Part shown: positions 21,062 to 32,297 of the stretch, one piece after another
Position numbering within the stretch: position 1 is the stretch's first letter
Layout of the letters: each line of letters starts with the position of its first letter
Assembly (NCBI RefSeq): GCF_033568475.1
Contig: NW_027331831.1
Location: 10,230,001-10,294,000 of the forward strand
DNA: 64,000 bases
Reading direction: 5' to 3'
Source of the DNA: Henckelia pumila
Lineage: Eukaryota > Streptophyta > Magnoliopsida > Lamiales > Gesneriaceae
Translations under genes and position numbers: made by a program
The notes under the pieces: model-generated
The model's input: only the letters and a program-made list of their open reading frames with translations
Database searches by the model: none
Told to the model about the DNA's origin: nothing

Positions 21062-22923
21062 TGAAAGAGTGGGTGCCCAGTGAGCCAACTTGTGGCTATG
21101 GGCTTTGATGACTCTTTGTACAAACAATCTTTTGTTTAATATTATTTACACTTTTATTAATGGCAATGACTTTATCTTTCTTCATATTGTTATATTGTGA
21201 TATACTATTGTTGTTTTGATAAAGACCTTGAATGTACTATAGTGTATGTAAGATGTGGTAGAACATGGAGATGTCTATCATGAAACATGTCTTATAGTCA
21301 CTGTATATTCTAAAACCGTTCCTAGTCGATTGAGCCGTCCGAGAATAAGGATAAGGATCGCTCGAGTTTGAGACTAGCATTTGCGATGCGGAGTACCACG
21401 TTTCATTGGTAGGGAACATGGAGATGTTCGAAGCATGCAAATGGATATTCATAGGATGAATAATCGAACTACCCTATCCGGACTTTCCAAGTGGTTATCA
21501 CTTATCGAGTGGATAAAGTCCGCGGTTTTGGTTGTACACCATTAGTCCTTACGACTTGAAACATCATGGAGACTCTATATGCTAGTACTGTGCTTTGACT
21601 CGTTTACCGACTCTATGGGGGTCATCAGGTGTCGGGATTGGGTACAGTTACAACACATATAGGAGTCGATGCATTGTTGTCAAGGATTCACCACATACTT
21701 GCGAGTGTGGATATCCTATGCGATCTGAGGAGATATTAGTGTGACAAATCTCTGGCCAGAGTACTTGATGTGATTTAAGAAATGGTTTTTTAGTAGCACA
21801 TGCGATGTCACTAATTTGATCTTCAAGATGTATTGCATAGTTATCGAATCTTGAGTGACTCTCGATATACCAATGGTTGTTGATTCGATCGGGATATATG
21901 GATGAAGGGACCGTACTGTACGCTAACCAAAATCTACTGGTTCTTGTAGGCACTATCAGTGATACCTAGGGAATCATGGGGCGATGTTGCTAGGCGCTTT
22001 ACCATGATTCGTTGGGCAAGTCGGAAATCGTTGTTCCGAGTCACAAGGAGTTGTGAGCCCACGGCTAGCTGTATCCCTGAACCATTGAGGGTCACACAGT
22101 GTAATGGAGTTTTAATCCCCGTTGAGATAGTTAAATTTAAAGAGTTAAATTTAATGAATAAAGAAGTTGGACTTCTTAAATAAGAGTAAGGGAGTAGGAT
22201 TTCCTAAAATGACATAGGGATGGACATTTTTGGAAATCACTGAATTCGGATTCAGGAAAATTTATCTTGACTTTAAAATATGCAGAAATGGTTTCTGTGC
22301 ACATTGGTGAAATCGGTTCATCAATCGGAGTCACGATGAATTTTATATTAATTTCTGAACATGCGGGCTTTGCCTGTCGGGCCTCAACTTATGACTAATG
22401 GGCCCTAAGGTGTTAGTGGCCTGCATTATAAATAAGTTATTGCAGTACAGAAATTACACATAACAGCTCATTATTCTGAGAGAAAAAAAATCGAACCCTA
22501 GCTCTCTCAAAGAATTTTCGGCCGTCCCCCTCCTGCTCTGCCCGAGAAAATTTCGGTCTGTGATTTTGAATCGCAGTCAGGAATAACGAATCAGATTCGT
22601 TTAATCTCTTCGCAGAAAACTTCTGACAGATTTTCTAGTGCAATCTGTCAGAGGGATTTAAACCTCATTCGTGGACCTGATTGAAGGAGTTCATCGGTTC
22701 CAGGGAGAGACAACAAGAGCAGAGAAATCTGTTGGAGTTCAATAATCTCGCTTCGAGATTGAAGGTAAAATTTAATAATTGTTATTTAATTTTACACACA
22801 CTAATAATTTAATCATTGAACGGTTGATACCCACACTATGGAATTGTTCCATAATAAAATTTTAAACTTCCGCTGCACCGGGTATCAATCGTGATTGATC
22901 TGAATGCCAGTTTTTTCCCAACA
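21062..22923 (+). repeat. Copia array LTR 1
   Basis: Starts TGAAAGAGTGGGTGCCC and ends TTTTTTCCCAACA. TATA box TATAAATA is at 22427-22434. The short open stretches seen on both strands recur in all three LTRs only because the LTRs are copies. Bases private to this copy include GAGTTCAAT near 22737 and GAGTGACTC near 21854. Confidence 0.95.
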
Positions 22924-22924
22924 G

Positions 22925-22936
22925 TGGTATCAGAGC
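22925..22936 (+). other. PBS (initiator tRNA-Met) of internal copy 1
   Basis: TGGTATCAGAGC starts two bases after the LTR end. It is complementary to the 3' end of plant initiator tRNA-Met and is the standard copia primer site. Confidence 0.9.
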
Positions 22937-23040
22937 CAGGTTTGCTCAGATCAAACGATTAAATTAATCGATTGTACAAAAATTTTTGAGTCTCGGTTTT
23001 TGAAACAAAATAAATATTTTTAAATAAAAAAAAATTTTTC

Positions 23041-23266
23041 GGGGCAAAACCCGGGCAGCGATTGGATCGCTGCCCGGTGGGGCAGCAATTGTTGCTGCCC
23101 CGGGCGGCGCACGGCACCGCCCACGGCGGCGCACGGCGTCGCCCAGGGGGCGGCGCTCAGCGCCGCCAGGGCAGCAACCGTTGCTGCCCTAAAGGGGCAG
23201 CCGGGCTGCCCCGGCCCGCGCCCACGGGTGCGGGCCGGCCCGGGAGTGTCCCGGGCGGCCCGCGGG
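23041..23266 (+). repeat. Run of GC-rich hairpins in the copia leader, copy 1
   Basis: Between PBS and gag a 226-bp GC-rich island stands in AT-rich sequence. It is built of at least seven consecutive perfect or near-perfect inverted repeats, at about 23051-23077, 23079-23101, 23149-23167, 23168-23190, 23194-23212, 23213-23236 and 23239-23255. Examples of arms are GGGCAGCG/CGCTGCCC, GGGGCAGCAA/TTGCTGCCCC and GGCGGCGCT/AGCGCCGCC. Copy 2 at 30695-30963 is 43 bp longer. Confidence 0.85.
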
Positions 23267-24309
23267 AAAAATTAAATTTTTTATTTAAAATTAATTTTAA
23301 TGTGTTAAAATTTTATTTTTGGTCCGGTCAAAAATTGGTTTTGATTGGTTCACGAGATTTCGGATCGAATTGTTCGAGTCCGTAAATTTTAAAATTGATT
23401 TTTGGATAAATTTGAATTTTTGGAAAATTTTAATATTTTATCCTTAAATTGAATTTTGAAATCAATTATTTTTGGTACAATTGATGATAAGATTTGATCT
23501 TATGAATATATTAAATAAAATATGATTTTATCTATAAAATTGGATTTTGTAGATAAAATATGATTTTATTTGATAAAGAGATAAAATATGATTTTATATG
23601 TAAAATGAGATTTTATATATAAAATATGATTTTATCCTGTTTAAATTTGAAATGCCACTGCATGTTATCCAATAAATTAATTTTGAATTAAATGTTATTG
23701 GATAAGGATGATCGATTGTCATGACCAATTTTGTAGGTGTATGTTAGGAATTTACATTTGTTTTATTGTTGTTGGTTTTATTAATGGGCCTGGTTTATGG
23801 CCCGATATGAATGTCATATGTAATAAAAGTGGGCTTGGTTTATGGCCCGTTCCCACCCCCTAAAAATGTATCCCCTACTTGTCATTGTTATTTATTGTAA
23901 ATACATTAGATTTAGTGGGAGATCAAGATTTGAAGATGGTGGGCCCAGCAGACAATAAAGACGAAGAAATGTAAATTGGAAGCTAATGTAATAGGATTGC
24001 ATTGCATACTGCATATTACCTAGGATTGGACTAAGACTCGTGATTGGCAACCACGGGTCAATTAGAAATGGAATCGATCATCCTATATAATATATGATAT
24101 TATGATTGTATGCATGTTTTAGACATAATTGCGTGAATCCGGCAAGCATGCAATAAAATGATTATGATGAGACAAATTTTTTATAATTAAAATCCCTCAT
24201 TTTAAATATGATTTAAAATTGATATCAAGATAAATAAAGGAAATTTAAATTTGTTTAAATGTTCCTACCTTCCATCAACGGTCAATGTATGTGATGCTAC
24301 CCGCGGATA

Positions 24310-24600
24310 CGGTCCGGCTCATATTATTGGGGGGGCCCGTCCGTCGGAAAGCTGTACATTGGATCGACAAATGTTGTAAGTTGGGTGGAACTCCCATGGG
24401 ATCGGCTCATATTATTGGGGGATCCACATGGCGACCGTCCATCACAACTTAATATTGATGGGTCATCTTGACATGTCACTTTAAACGGCGTCATATTATT
24501 GGGCCCTTATTGGACATGAGGTAAATACATGGGGGTTGCTTTGGAAGCAATTGGGCTCTACCTTTTGAGAATTATGGTTGGCTGATATTATTCGGGACCA
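24310..24600 (+). repeat. Four ~88-bp-spaced CATATTATTGGG motifs in the copia leader, copy 1
   Basis: GGCTCATATTATTGGGG-type words recur near 24315, 24403, 24489 and 24580 (last copy GATATTATTCGGG), spaced about 84-92 bp. They lie within 480 bp upstream of gag and are preserved in copy 2 (from 32011). Function unknown. Confidence 0.7.
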
Positions 24601-24785
24601 TAAGTTTGTCAATTGGACTCCATGTTCTCACTAAGGAAAAGTTTCTCATTTTCACTAGAGGGTGGTGAAATCGTTAAAATAGTGGGAGTGAGATTCATAA
24701 AATTAAATTCGCCTATTTTATGTCTTAGTAAATTGCTTAAACAATCATTGATATATGTCTGTTTTTCATTTCAGTATTTCATACA

Positions 24786-25628
24786 ATGAATTCGCGAAAT
24801 CCATTATTCTCGATCCTCGAACAAAACAAGTTGACTGGCGCCAACTATACGGAATGGTTCCGGAAGTTGAAGATTGTCTTGACTTCGGAGAAAATGCTCT
24901 ACGTGTTAGAGAAAGCACCTCCGAAGGAAGCACCAGCTGATGTAAGTCCGGAGGAATTGGCCAAACTTGATGCATGGTGGGACCATGACATCAAGACCAA
25001 ATGCTATATGCAAGCCTCGATGTCTGATGAACTCCAGAGGCGATTTGAGGACACCGTGAATGCTGCTGACATTCACGCTCAACTCAAGGAACTTTTTGGG
25101 GCTCAATCGAGGGTTGAAAGGTTCGCTACTGTTAAGGAGCTGATGACGTGTCGCATGCGTGAAGGGACTTCGATCCGTGATCATGGGGTACGAGTGATTT
25201 GGCTCATACAAAAGTTAGCGACCCTTGATTTGGTGTTGGAGCATGAACTCAACGTGGATTTACTGCTTCTGTCTCTTCCTTCTTCGTTTAATGGATTTGT
25301 GATAAATTTTAATATGAACAAGATAGAGGCCACCCTTGAAGAGATGGTCAATATGCTCGTTACATATGAATCCACACTTAAGAAGGATAAGCCAGCTTTC
25401 TTGGTGGGCTCCTCATCTTCTGCTAAGAAGGGGCCAAGTATGAAGGGCAAGAAACGTTCTGCCCCACCCAAGAAAGTCGAGCCCGAGAAGAAGCACAAGA
25501 CAAAGGCTTCAAACAATGCAAAATCCAAAGGATGTTTGCCATTACTGCAAGAAGCCGGGTCATTGGAAGCGCAACTGCAAGGAATATCTAGAGCAGTTGG
25601 GAACTGCAAAGGGTATGTTCTATATTGA
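24786..25628 (+). CDS. Copia gag (capsid part), copy 1
   Basis: 280 aa from ATG 24786 (MNSRNPLFSILEQNKLTGAN). The N-terminal LTGANYTEWFRKLKIVL and the central YMQASMSDELQRRFED and LHEL-type helical stretches match the copia Gag (UBN2/DUF4219-like) fold. The C-terminal third is Lys-rich (KKGPSMKGKKR, EPEKKHKTKAS). The zinc knuckle expected at the C-terminus lies in the +1 frame, at the start of the pol frame, so this ORF ends in about 37 residues of out-of-frame sequence. It overlaps the pol frame by 113 bp. It would form the virus-like particle that packages element RNA. Confidence 0.85.
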   Translation: MNSRNPLFSILEQNKLTGANYTEWFRKLKIVLTSEKMLYVLEKAPPKEAPADVSPEELAKLDAWWDHDIKTKCYMQASMSDELQRRFEDTVNAADIHAQLKELFGAQSRVERFATVKELMTCRMREGTSIRDHGVRVIWLIQKLATLDLVLEHELNVDLLLLSLPSSFNGFVINFNMNKIEATLEEMVNMLVTYESTLKKDKPAFLVGSSSSAKKGPSMKGKKRSAPPKKVEPEKKHKTKASNNAKSKGCLPLLQEAGSLEAQLQGISRAVGNCKGYVLY

Positions 25629-28600
25629 AATAAACATTTCACTTAATACAACTTCTTGGGTATTGGATACCGGATGTGGATCTCACATTTGCAATGATTT
25701 GCAGGTGATGACAAGAAGTCGCAGGCTTAGAATGGGTGAGACCCAGCTGAGGCTCGGGAATGGTTCCAGAGTTGAAGCTACGGCCATTGGAGATGTTTGT
25801 TTAACTTTGCAGAATGGTTTTAAGTTATTTTTAAGAGATGTTTTATTTGTTCCGGATTTAATTAAAAACATTATTTCTGTTTTTATGCTAGATAGAGATG
25901 GTTATTCTTGCAATTTTGTGAATGGGATTTGCAATATTTACAAGAATGAATGTTTGATTGGAAATGGACAACTTGAAAACGATCTATACAACTTAAAACT
26001 AAAAGACGTTCCAATAAATTATATTGATAAACCGGCGACAACAAACAAAAGGAAAATCGATAGTCAAAACCCAGCAAACCTTTGGCACGCTAGACTAGGT
26101 CATATTTCCTCAAGGAGGATGAACAAGCTAGTAGGAGAGGGCATGTTTGATATGTCTGATATTAACTCTCTACCTACTTGTGAATCCTGCCTAAAAGGAA
26201 AAATGACTAAATCTCCTTTTAAGGGGAAACCTGAGCGTAGTCAAAATCTGTTGGATTTGATCCATACAGATGTTTGTGGACCATTTAGAGTTGGGACTCA
26301 ATATGGCCACACCTACTTCATTACCTTTACTGACGATTATTCAAGGTATGGGTATTTATATTTAATGAAATATAAGTCTGAAGCATTTGAAAAGTTCAAA
26401 GAATTCAAGGCTGAAGTAGAAAACAAGCTAGGTAAAAGTATTAAAGCACTTCGATCGGATCGAGGTGGAGAATACTTGAGTACCGAGTTTTTGGACTATC
26501 TAAAAGAGAATGGGATTCTCTCTCAGTGGACTTCTCCTATGACACCACAGCTTAATGGTGTATCGGAGCGTCGTAATCGAACTCTGTTGGACATGGTTCG
26601 ATCTATGATGAGCTTCACTGAGCTTCCACCTTCGTTTTGGGGCTATGCGCTTGAAACGGCGGTATTGTTGTTGAACAACGTCCACACTAAAGCAGTGGAC
26701 AAAACACCATACGAGTTATGGAATGGCAAAGCTCCTAAGTATTCGTACTTGAGGATTTGGGGATGTCCTGCTTACGTGAAGCGGACAGTGGGAGATAAGT
26801 TGGATAGTCGATCCAGCTTATGTTATTTTGTAGGGTATCCGAAGAATTCAATCGGATATTATTTCTATTATCCTGCTGAAACAAAAGTGTTTGTTTCAAG
26901 GAATGCCACCTTCTTGGAGAAGGAGTTCTTATCGGATAAGAAAGGCGAGATGATGGAACTCGAAGAAGTTCGAGAAGAACCCGAAATACAAAATAACGAT
27001 CATACGCCTCAGGAACCATTACCGGACACGCCTGAACCTAGAAGATCCGAGAGGACTTCTAGACCTCCTGTTCGATATGGTCTTCTTCTTGAAGGGGATC
27101 AAGATGAACCCGACATTGGATGTGATCCAAGAAACTTCAAGGAAGCAATTTCTGATGCGGATTCAAATTTATGGCTTGAAGCTATGCAGTCTGAATTGGA
27201 TTCGATGCATACAAACCAAGTTTGGTCTTTAGTAGATCCTCCTGATGGAATTGTTCCAATAGGGAGTAAATGGATCTACAAGAGAAAGCTTGGGCCTGAT
27301 GGTAAGGTATTGACCTACAAGGCACGATTGGTGGCAAAAGGTTATACTCAAAGACAAGGAGTTGACTATGATGAAACCTTTTCACCAGTTGCAATGTTCA
27401 AGTCCATAAGAATCCTTATTGCCATAGCTGCATGGTATGACTATGAGATATGGCAAATGGATGTGAAGACTGCCTTTCTTAATGGAGACATTAAGGAAGA
27501 AATCTATATGAAGCAGCCTGAGGGGTTCACATCCATGGGAAGCGAGCATAAGGTATGCAAGCTTCAGAGATCAATTTATGGTCTAAAACAAGCATCAAGA
27601 AGTTGGAACCAGAAATTTGATGAAACAATAAAAGATTTTGGTTTCATCAAGAACCCGGAGGAACCATGCGTGTACAAGAAAGTAGTTAAGGATGCTGTGA
27701 CATTCTTAATACTTTATGTTGATGACATCCTACTCATTGGGAATGACGTAGGGATGTTGCAGTCAACAAAGATATGGTTATCAGGTAGATTCTCGATGAA
27801 GGATTTGGGTGAGGCATCCTACATTCTTGGGATACAGATCTATAGGGATAGATCTAAGAGAATGATAGGACTCACACAATCAACCTACATCGATACCATA
27901 TTGAAACGGTTTTCAATGGATGGGTCCAAGAGAGGACATCTACCCATGTGTCATGGAGTTTCTCTATCCAAGTCTATGTGTCCCAAGACTGATGCAGAGA
28001 TAGAGAATATGACACATGTACCATATGCGTCAGCTATAGGTAGTATCATGTATGGGATGATATCTACCAGACCGGATGTAGCATTTGCTCTGAGTGTCAC
28101 GAGCAGATATCAGTCTAATCCTGGTCAAATGCATTGGAAAGCCGTGAAGGACATTCTTAAGTACTTACGAAGGACTAAGAATATGTTCATGGTATATGGA
28201 GGACGAGATCTGAAATTGGAAGGCTATACCGACTCTAGCTTTCAAAGTGACTTGGATGACTCGAAGTCAACCTCTAGATTTGTGTTCATGCTCAATGGCG
28301 GTGCTGTCTCTTGGAAAAGTTCCAAGCAGGACACCACAGCGGATTCCACCACTGAGGCTGAATACATTGCAGCATCAGCTGCTGCTAAAGAGGCCGTTTG
28401 GATGAGGAAGTTCGTCCAAGAGTTGGGCGTCATTCCTGAATTTGTTGGTCCAGTCCCGGTGTACTGTGACAACACGGGTGCCGTTGCTCAAGCAAAGGAA
28501 CCAAGGTCTCATCAAAGATCCAAACACGTACTGAGGAAATACCACATCATCCGGGAGATTGTGGAAAGAGGAGACATCACTGTCGAACGAGTGGCCTCTG

Positions 28601-28701
28601 CAGACAATATCGCTGATCCGCTTACTAAGCCCTTGCCAGGACCATTGTTTGACAAACATCGCGAAGCAATGGGTCTACGTAGTATGACTAGTTGGCTATA
28701 G
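25516..28701 (+). CDS. Copia pol (knuckle-PR-IN-RT-RH), copy 1
   Basis: 1061 aa from the ATG at 25516. The true N-terminus would depend on joining to gag. Residues 8-21: CCHC zinc knuckle (C8, C11, H16, C21). Residues 51-53: protease DTG in WVLDTGCGSHIC. About 190-225: integrase HHCC region (WHARLGHISS...CESCLKGK). Integrase catalytic acidic residues are near D252, D273/274 and E351 (TDVCG, TDDYSRYG, SERRNRT). About 615-860: RT with WQMDVKTAFLNGD and YVDD at 734-737. From about 900: RNase H (GYTDSSF, STTEAEYIA, YCDNTGAV). The frame is fully open. A conserved Gly before FVFML is Arg here (STSRFVF), unlike copy 2, and may harm RNase H. Confidence 0.92.
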   Translation: MQNPKDVCHYCKKPGHWKRNCKEYLEQLGTAKGMFYIEINISLNTTSWVLDTGCGSHICNDLQVMTRSRRLRMGETQLRLGNGSRVEATAIGDVCLTLQNGFKLFLRDVLFVPDLIKNIISVFMLDRDGYSCNFVNGICNIYKNECLIGNGQLENDLYNLKLKDVPINYIDKPATTNKRKIDSQNPANLWHARLGHISSRRMNKLVGEGMFDMSDINSLPTCESCLKGKMTKSPFKGKPERSQNLLDLIHTDVCGPFRVGTQYGHTYFITFTDDYSRYGYLYLMKYKSEAFEKFKEFKAEVENKLGKSIKALRSDRGGEYLSTEFLDYLKENGILSQWTSPMTPQLNGVSERRNRTLLDMVRSMMSFTELPPSFWGYALETAVLLLNNVHTKAVDKTPYELWNGKAPKYSYLRIWGCPAYVKRTVGDKLDSRSSLCYFVGYPKNSIGYYFYYPAETKVFVSRNATFLEKEFLSDKKGEMMELEEVREEPEIQNNDHTPQEPLPDTPEPRRSERTSRPPVRYGLLLEGDQDEPDIGCDPRNFKEAISDADSNLWLEAMQSELDSMHTNQVWSLVDPPDGIVPIGSKWIYKRKLGPDGKVLTYKARLVAKGYTQRQGVDYDETFSPVAMFKSIRILIAIAAWYDYEIWQMDVKTAFLNGDIKEEIYMKQPEGFTSMGSEHKVCKLQRSIYGLKQASRSWNQKFDETIKDFGFIKNPEEPCVYKKVVKDAVTFLILYVDDILLIGNDVGMLQSTKIWLSGRFSMKDLGEASYILGIQIYRDRSKRMIGLTQSTYIDTILKRFSMDGSKRGHLPMCHGVSLSKSMCPKTDAEIENMTHVPYASAIGSIMYGMISTRPDVAFALSVTSRYQSNPGQMHWKAVKDILKYLRRTKNMFMVYGGRDLKLEGYTDSSFQSDLDDSKSTSRFVFMLNGGAVSWKSSKQDTTADSTTEAEYIAASAAAKEAVWMRKFVQELGVIPEFVGPVPVYCDNTGAVAQAKEPRSHQRSKHVLRKYHIIREIVERGDITVERVASADNIADPLTKPLPGPLFDKHREAMGLRSMTSWL

Positions 28702-28715
28702 GGCAAGTGGGAGAT
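28696..28715 (+). other. Polypurine tract before the middle LTR
   Basis: GGGCAAGTGGGAGAT directly precedes the TGAAAGAG start of the LTR. The same tract is found before LTR 3 at 36398-36412. Confidence 0.7.
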
Positions 28716-30577
28716 TGAAAGAGTGGGTGCCCAGTGAGCCAACTTGTGGCTATGGGCTTTGATGACTCTTTGTACAAACAATCTTTTGTTTAATATTATT
28801 TACACTTTTATTAATGGCAATGACTTTATCTTTCTTCATATTTTTATATTGTGATATACTATTGTTGTTTTGATAAAGACCTTGAATGTACTATAGTGTA
28901 TGTAAGATGTGGTAGAACATGGAGATGTCTATCATGAAACATGTCTTATAGTCACTGTATATTCTAAAACCGTTCCTAGTCGATTGAGCCGTCCGAGAAT
29001 AAGGATAAGGATCGCTCGAGTTTGAGACTAGCATTTGCGATGCGGAGTACCACGTTTCATTGGTAGGGAACATGGAGATGTTCGAAGCATGCAAATGGAT
29101 ATTCATAGGATGAATAATCGAACTACCCTATCCGGACTTTCCAAGTGGTTATCACTTATCGAGTGGATAAAGTCCGCGGTTTTGGTTGTACACCATTAGT
29201 CCTTACGACTTGAAACATCATGGAGACTCTATATGCTAGTACTGTGCTTTGACTCGTTTACCGACTCTATGGGGGTCATCAGGTGTCGGGATTGGGTACA
29301 GTTACAACACATATAGGAGTCGATGCATTGTTGTCAAGGATTCACCACATACTTGCGAGTGTGGATATCCTATGCGATCTGAGGAGATATTAGTGTGACA
29401 AATCTCTGGCCAGAGTACTTGATGTGATTTAAGAAATGGTTTCTTAGTAGCACATGCGATGTCACTAATTTGATCTTCAAGATGTATTGCATAGTTATCG
29501 AATCTTGAGCGACTCTCGATATACCAATGGTTGTTGATTCGATCGGGATATATGGATGAAGGGACCGTACTGTACGCTAACCAAAATCTACTGGTTCTTG
29601 TAGGCACTATCAGTGATACCTAGGGAATCATGGGGCGATGTTGCTAGGCGCTTTACCATGATTCGTTGGGCAAGTCGGAAATCGTTGTTCCGAGTCACAA
29701 GGAGTTGTGAGCCCACGGCTAGCTGTATCCCTGAACCATTGAGGGTCACACAGTGTAATGGAGTTTTAATCCCCGTTGAGATAGTTAAATTTAAAGAGTT
29801 AAATTTAATGAATAAAGAAGTTGGACTTCTTAAATAAGAGTAAGGGAGTAGGATTTCCTAAAATGACATAGGGATGGACATTTTTGGAAATCACTGAATT
29901 CGGATTCAGGAAAATTTATCTTGACTTTAAAATATGCAGAAATGGTTTCTGTGCACATTGGTGAAATCGGTTCATCAATCGGAGTCACGATGAATTTTAT
30001 ATTAATTTCTGAACATGCGGGCTTTTCCTGTCGGGCCTCAACTTATGACTAATGGGCCCTAAGGTGTTAGTGGCCTGCATTATAAATAAGTTATTGCAGT
30101 ACAGAAATTACACATAACAGCTCATTATTCTGAGAGAAAAAAAATCGAACCCTAGCTCTCTCAAAGAATTTTCGGCCGTCCCCCTCCTGCTCTGCCCGAG
30201 AAAATTTCGGTCTGTGATTTTGAATCGCAGTCAGGAATAACGAATCAGATTCGTTTAATCTCTTCGCAGAAAACTTCTGACAGATTTTCTAGTGCAATCT
30301 GTCAGAGGGATTTAAACCTCATTCGTGGACCTGATTGAAGGAGTTCATCGGTTCCAGGGAGAGACAACAAGAGCAGAGAAATCTGTTGGAGTCCAATAAT
30401 CTCGCTTCGAGATTGAAGGTAAAATTTAATAATTGTTATTTAATTTTACACACACTAATAATTTAATCGTTGAACGGTTGATACCCACACTATGGAATTG
30501 TTCCATAATAAAATTTTAAACTTCCGCTGCACCGGGTATCAATCGTGATTGATCTGAATGCCAGTTTTTTCCCAACA
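28716..30577 (+). repeat. Copia array LTR 2 (shared middle LTR)
   Basis: 1862 bp with TATA box TATAAATA at 30081-30088. It serves as 3' LTR of copy 1 and 5' LTR of copy 2. No target duplication is seen on either side of it, only PPT and PBS. Confidence 0.95.
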
Positions 30578-30578
30578 G

Positions 30579-30590
30579 TGGTATCAGAGC
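30579..30590 (+). other. PBS (initiator tRNA-Met) of internal copy 2
   Basis: TGGTATCAGAGC two bases after LTR 2, identical to the site at 22925. Confidence 0.9.
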
Positions 30591-30694
30591 CAGGTTTGCT
30601 CAGATCAAACGATTAAATTAATCGATTGTACAAAAATTTTTGAGTCTCAGTTTTTGAAACAAAATAAATATTTTTAAATAAAAAAAAAATTTTC

Positions 30695-30963
30695 GGGGCA
30701 AAACCCGGGCAGCGATTGGATCGCTGCCCGGTGGGGCAGCAATTGTTGCTGCCCCGGGCGGCGCACGGCGTCGCCCAGGGGGCGGCGCTCAGCGCCGCCA
30801 GGGCAGCGCTCGGCGCTGCCCAGCGCAGCGCTCGGCGCTGCGCAGGGCGGCGCACGGCGCCGCCAGGGCAGCAACCGTTGCTGCCCTAAAGGGGCAGCCG
30901 GGCTGCCCCGGCCCGCGCCCACGGGTGCGGGCCGGCCCGGGAGTGTCCCGGGCGGCCCGCGGG
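30695..30963 (+). repeat. Run of GC-rich hairpins in the copia leader, copy 2 (expanded)
   Basis: Same island as 23041-23266 but 269 bp. It lacks one GGCGCACGGC module of copy 1 and gains extra palindromes of the AGCGCTCGGCGCTG type (about 30800-30865). The 43-bp difference equals the entire length difference between the two internal regions. Confidence 0.85.
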
Positions 30964-32006
30964 AAAAATTAAATTTTTTATTTAAAATTAATTTTAATGT
31001 GTTAAAATTTTATTTTTGGTCCGGTCAAAAATTTTTTTTGATTGGTTCACGAGATTTCGGATCGAATTGTTCGAGTCCGTAAATTTTAAAATTGATTTTT
31101 GGATAAATTTGAATTTTTGGAAAATTTTAATATTTTATCCTTAAATTGAATTTTGAAATCAATTATTTTTGGTACAATTGATGATAAGATTTGATCTTAT
31201 GAATATATTAAATAAAATATGATTTTATCTATAAAATTGGATTTTGTAGATAAAATATGATTTTATTTGATAAAGAGATAAAATATGATTTTATATGTAA
31301 AATGAGATTTTATATATAAAATATGATTTTATCCTGTTTAAATTTGAAATGCCACTGCATGTTATCCAATAAATTAATTTTGAATTAAATGTTATTGGAT
31401 AAGGATGATCGATTGTCATGACCAATTTTGTAGGTGTATGTTAGGAATTTACATTTGTTTTATTGTTGTTGGTTTTATTAATGGGCCTGGTTTATGGCCC
31501 GATATGAATGTCATATGTAATAAAAGTGGGCTTGGTTTATGGCCCGTTCCCACCCCCTAAAAATGTATCCCCTACTTGTCATTGTTATTTATTGTAAATA
31601 CATTAGATTTAGTGGGAGATCAAGATTTGAAGATGGTGGGCCCAGCAGACAATAAAGACGAAGAAATGTAAATTGGAAGCTAATGTAATATGATTGCATT
31701 GCATACTGCATATTACCTAGGATTGGACTAAGACTCGTGATTGGCAACCACGGGTCAATTAGAAATGGAATCGATCATCCTATATAATATATGATATTAT
31801 GATTGTATGCATGTTTTAGACATAATTGCGTGAATCCGGCAAGCATGCAATAAAATGATTATGATGAGACAAATTTTTTATAATTAAAATCCCTCATTTT
31901 AAATATGATTTAAAATTGATATCAAGATAAATAAAGGAAATTTAAATTTGTTTAAATGTTCCTACCTTCCATCAACGGTCAATGTATGTGATGCTACCCG
32001 CGGATA

Positions 32007-32297
32007 CGGTCCGGCTCATATTATTGGGGGGGCCCGTCCGTCGGAAAGCTGTACATTGGATCGACAAATGTTGTAAGTTGGGTGGAACTCCCATGGGATC
32101 GGCTCATATTATTGGGGGATCCACATGGCGACCGTCCATCACAACTTAATATTGATGGGTCATCTTGACATGTCACTTTAAACGGCGTCATATTATTGGG
32201 CCCTTATTGGACATGAGGTAAATACATGGGGGTTGCTTTGGAAGCAATTGGGCTCTACCTTTTGAGAATTATGGTTGGCTGATATTATTCGGGACCA
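32007..32297 (+). repeat. CATATTATTGGG motifs in the copia leader, copy 2
   Basis: Counterpart of 24310-24600, with the same four motifs and spacing. Confidence 0.7.

Noticed and set aside
21237..22183. Short open frames (71, 101 and 74 codons) repeated in all three copia LTRs on both strands
   Set aside because: They recur only because the LTRs are copies; there is no domain, no codon-level constraint visible, and the LTR function explains the sequence.
23062..23385. 107-codon open frame in the GC-rich leader
   Set aside because: It is a by-product of the GC palindromes (Gly/Arg/Ala/Pro-rich translation) and is not kept as such in copy 2.
24906..25642. Minus-strand open frames of 101 and 153 codons across copia gag
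   Set aside because: Antisense shadows of gag, duplicated with it at 32603-33339.
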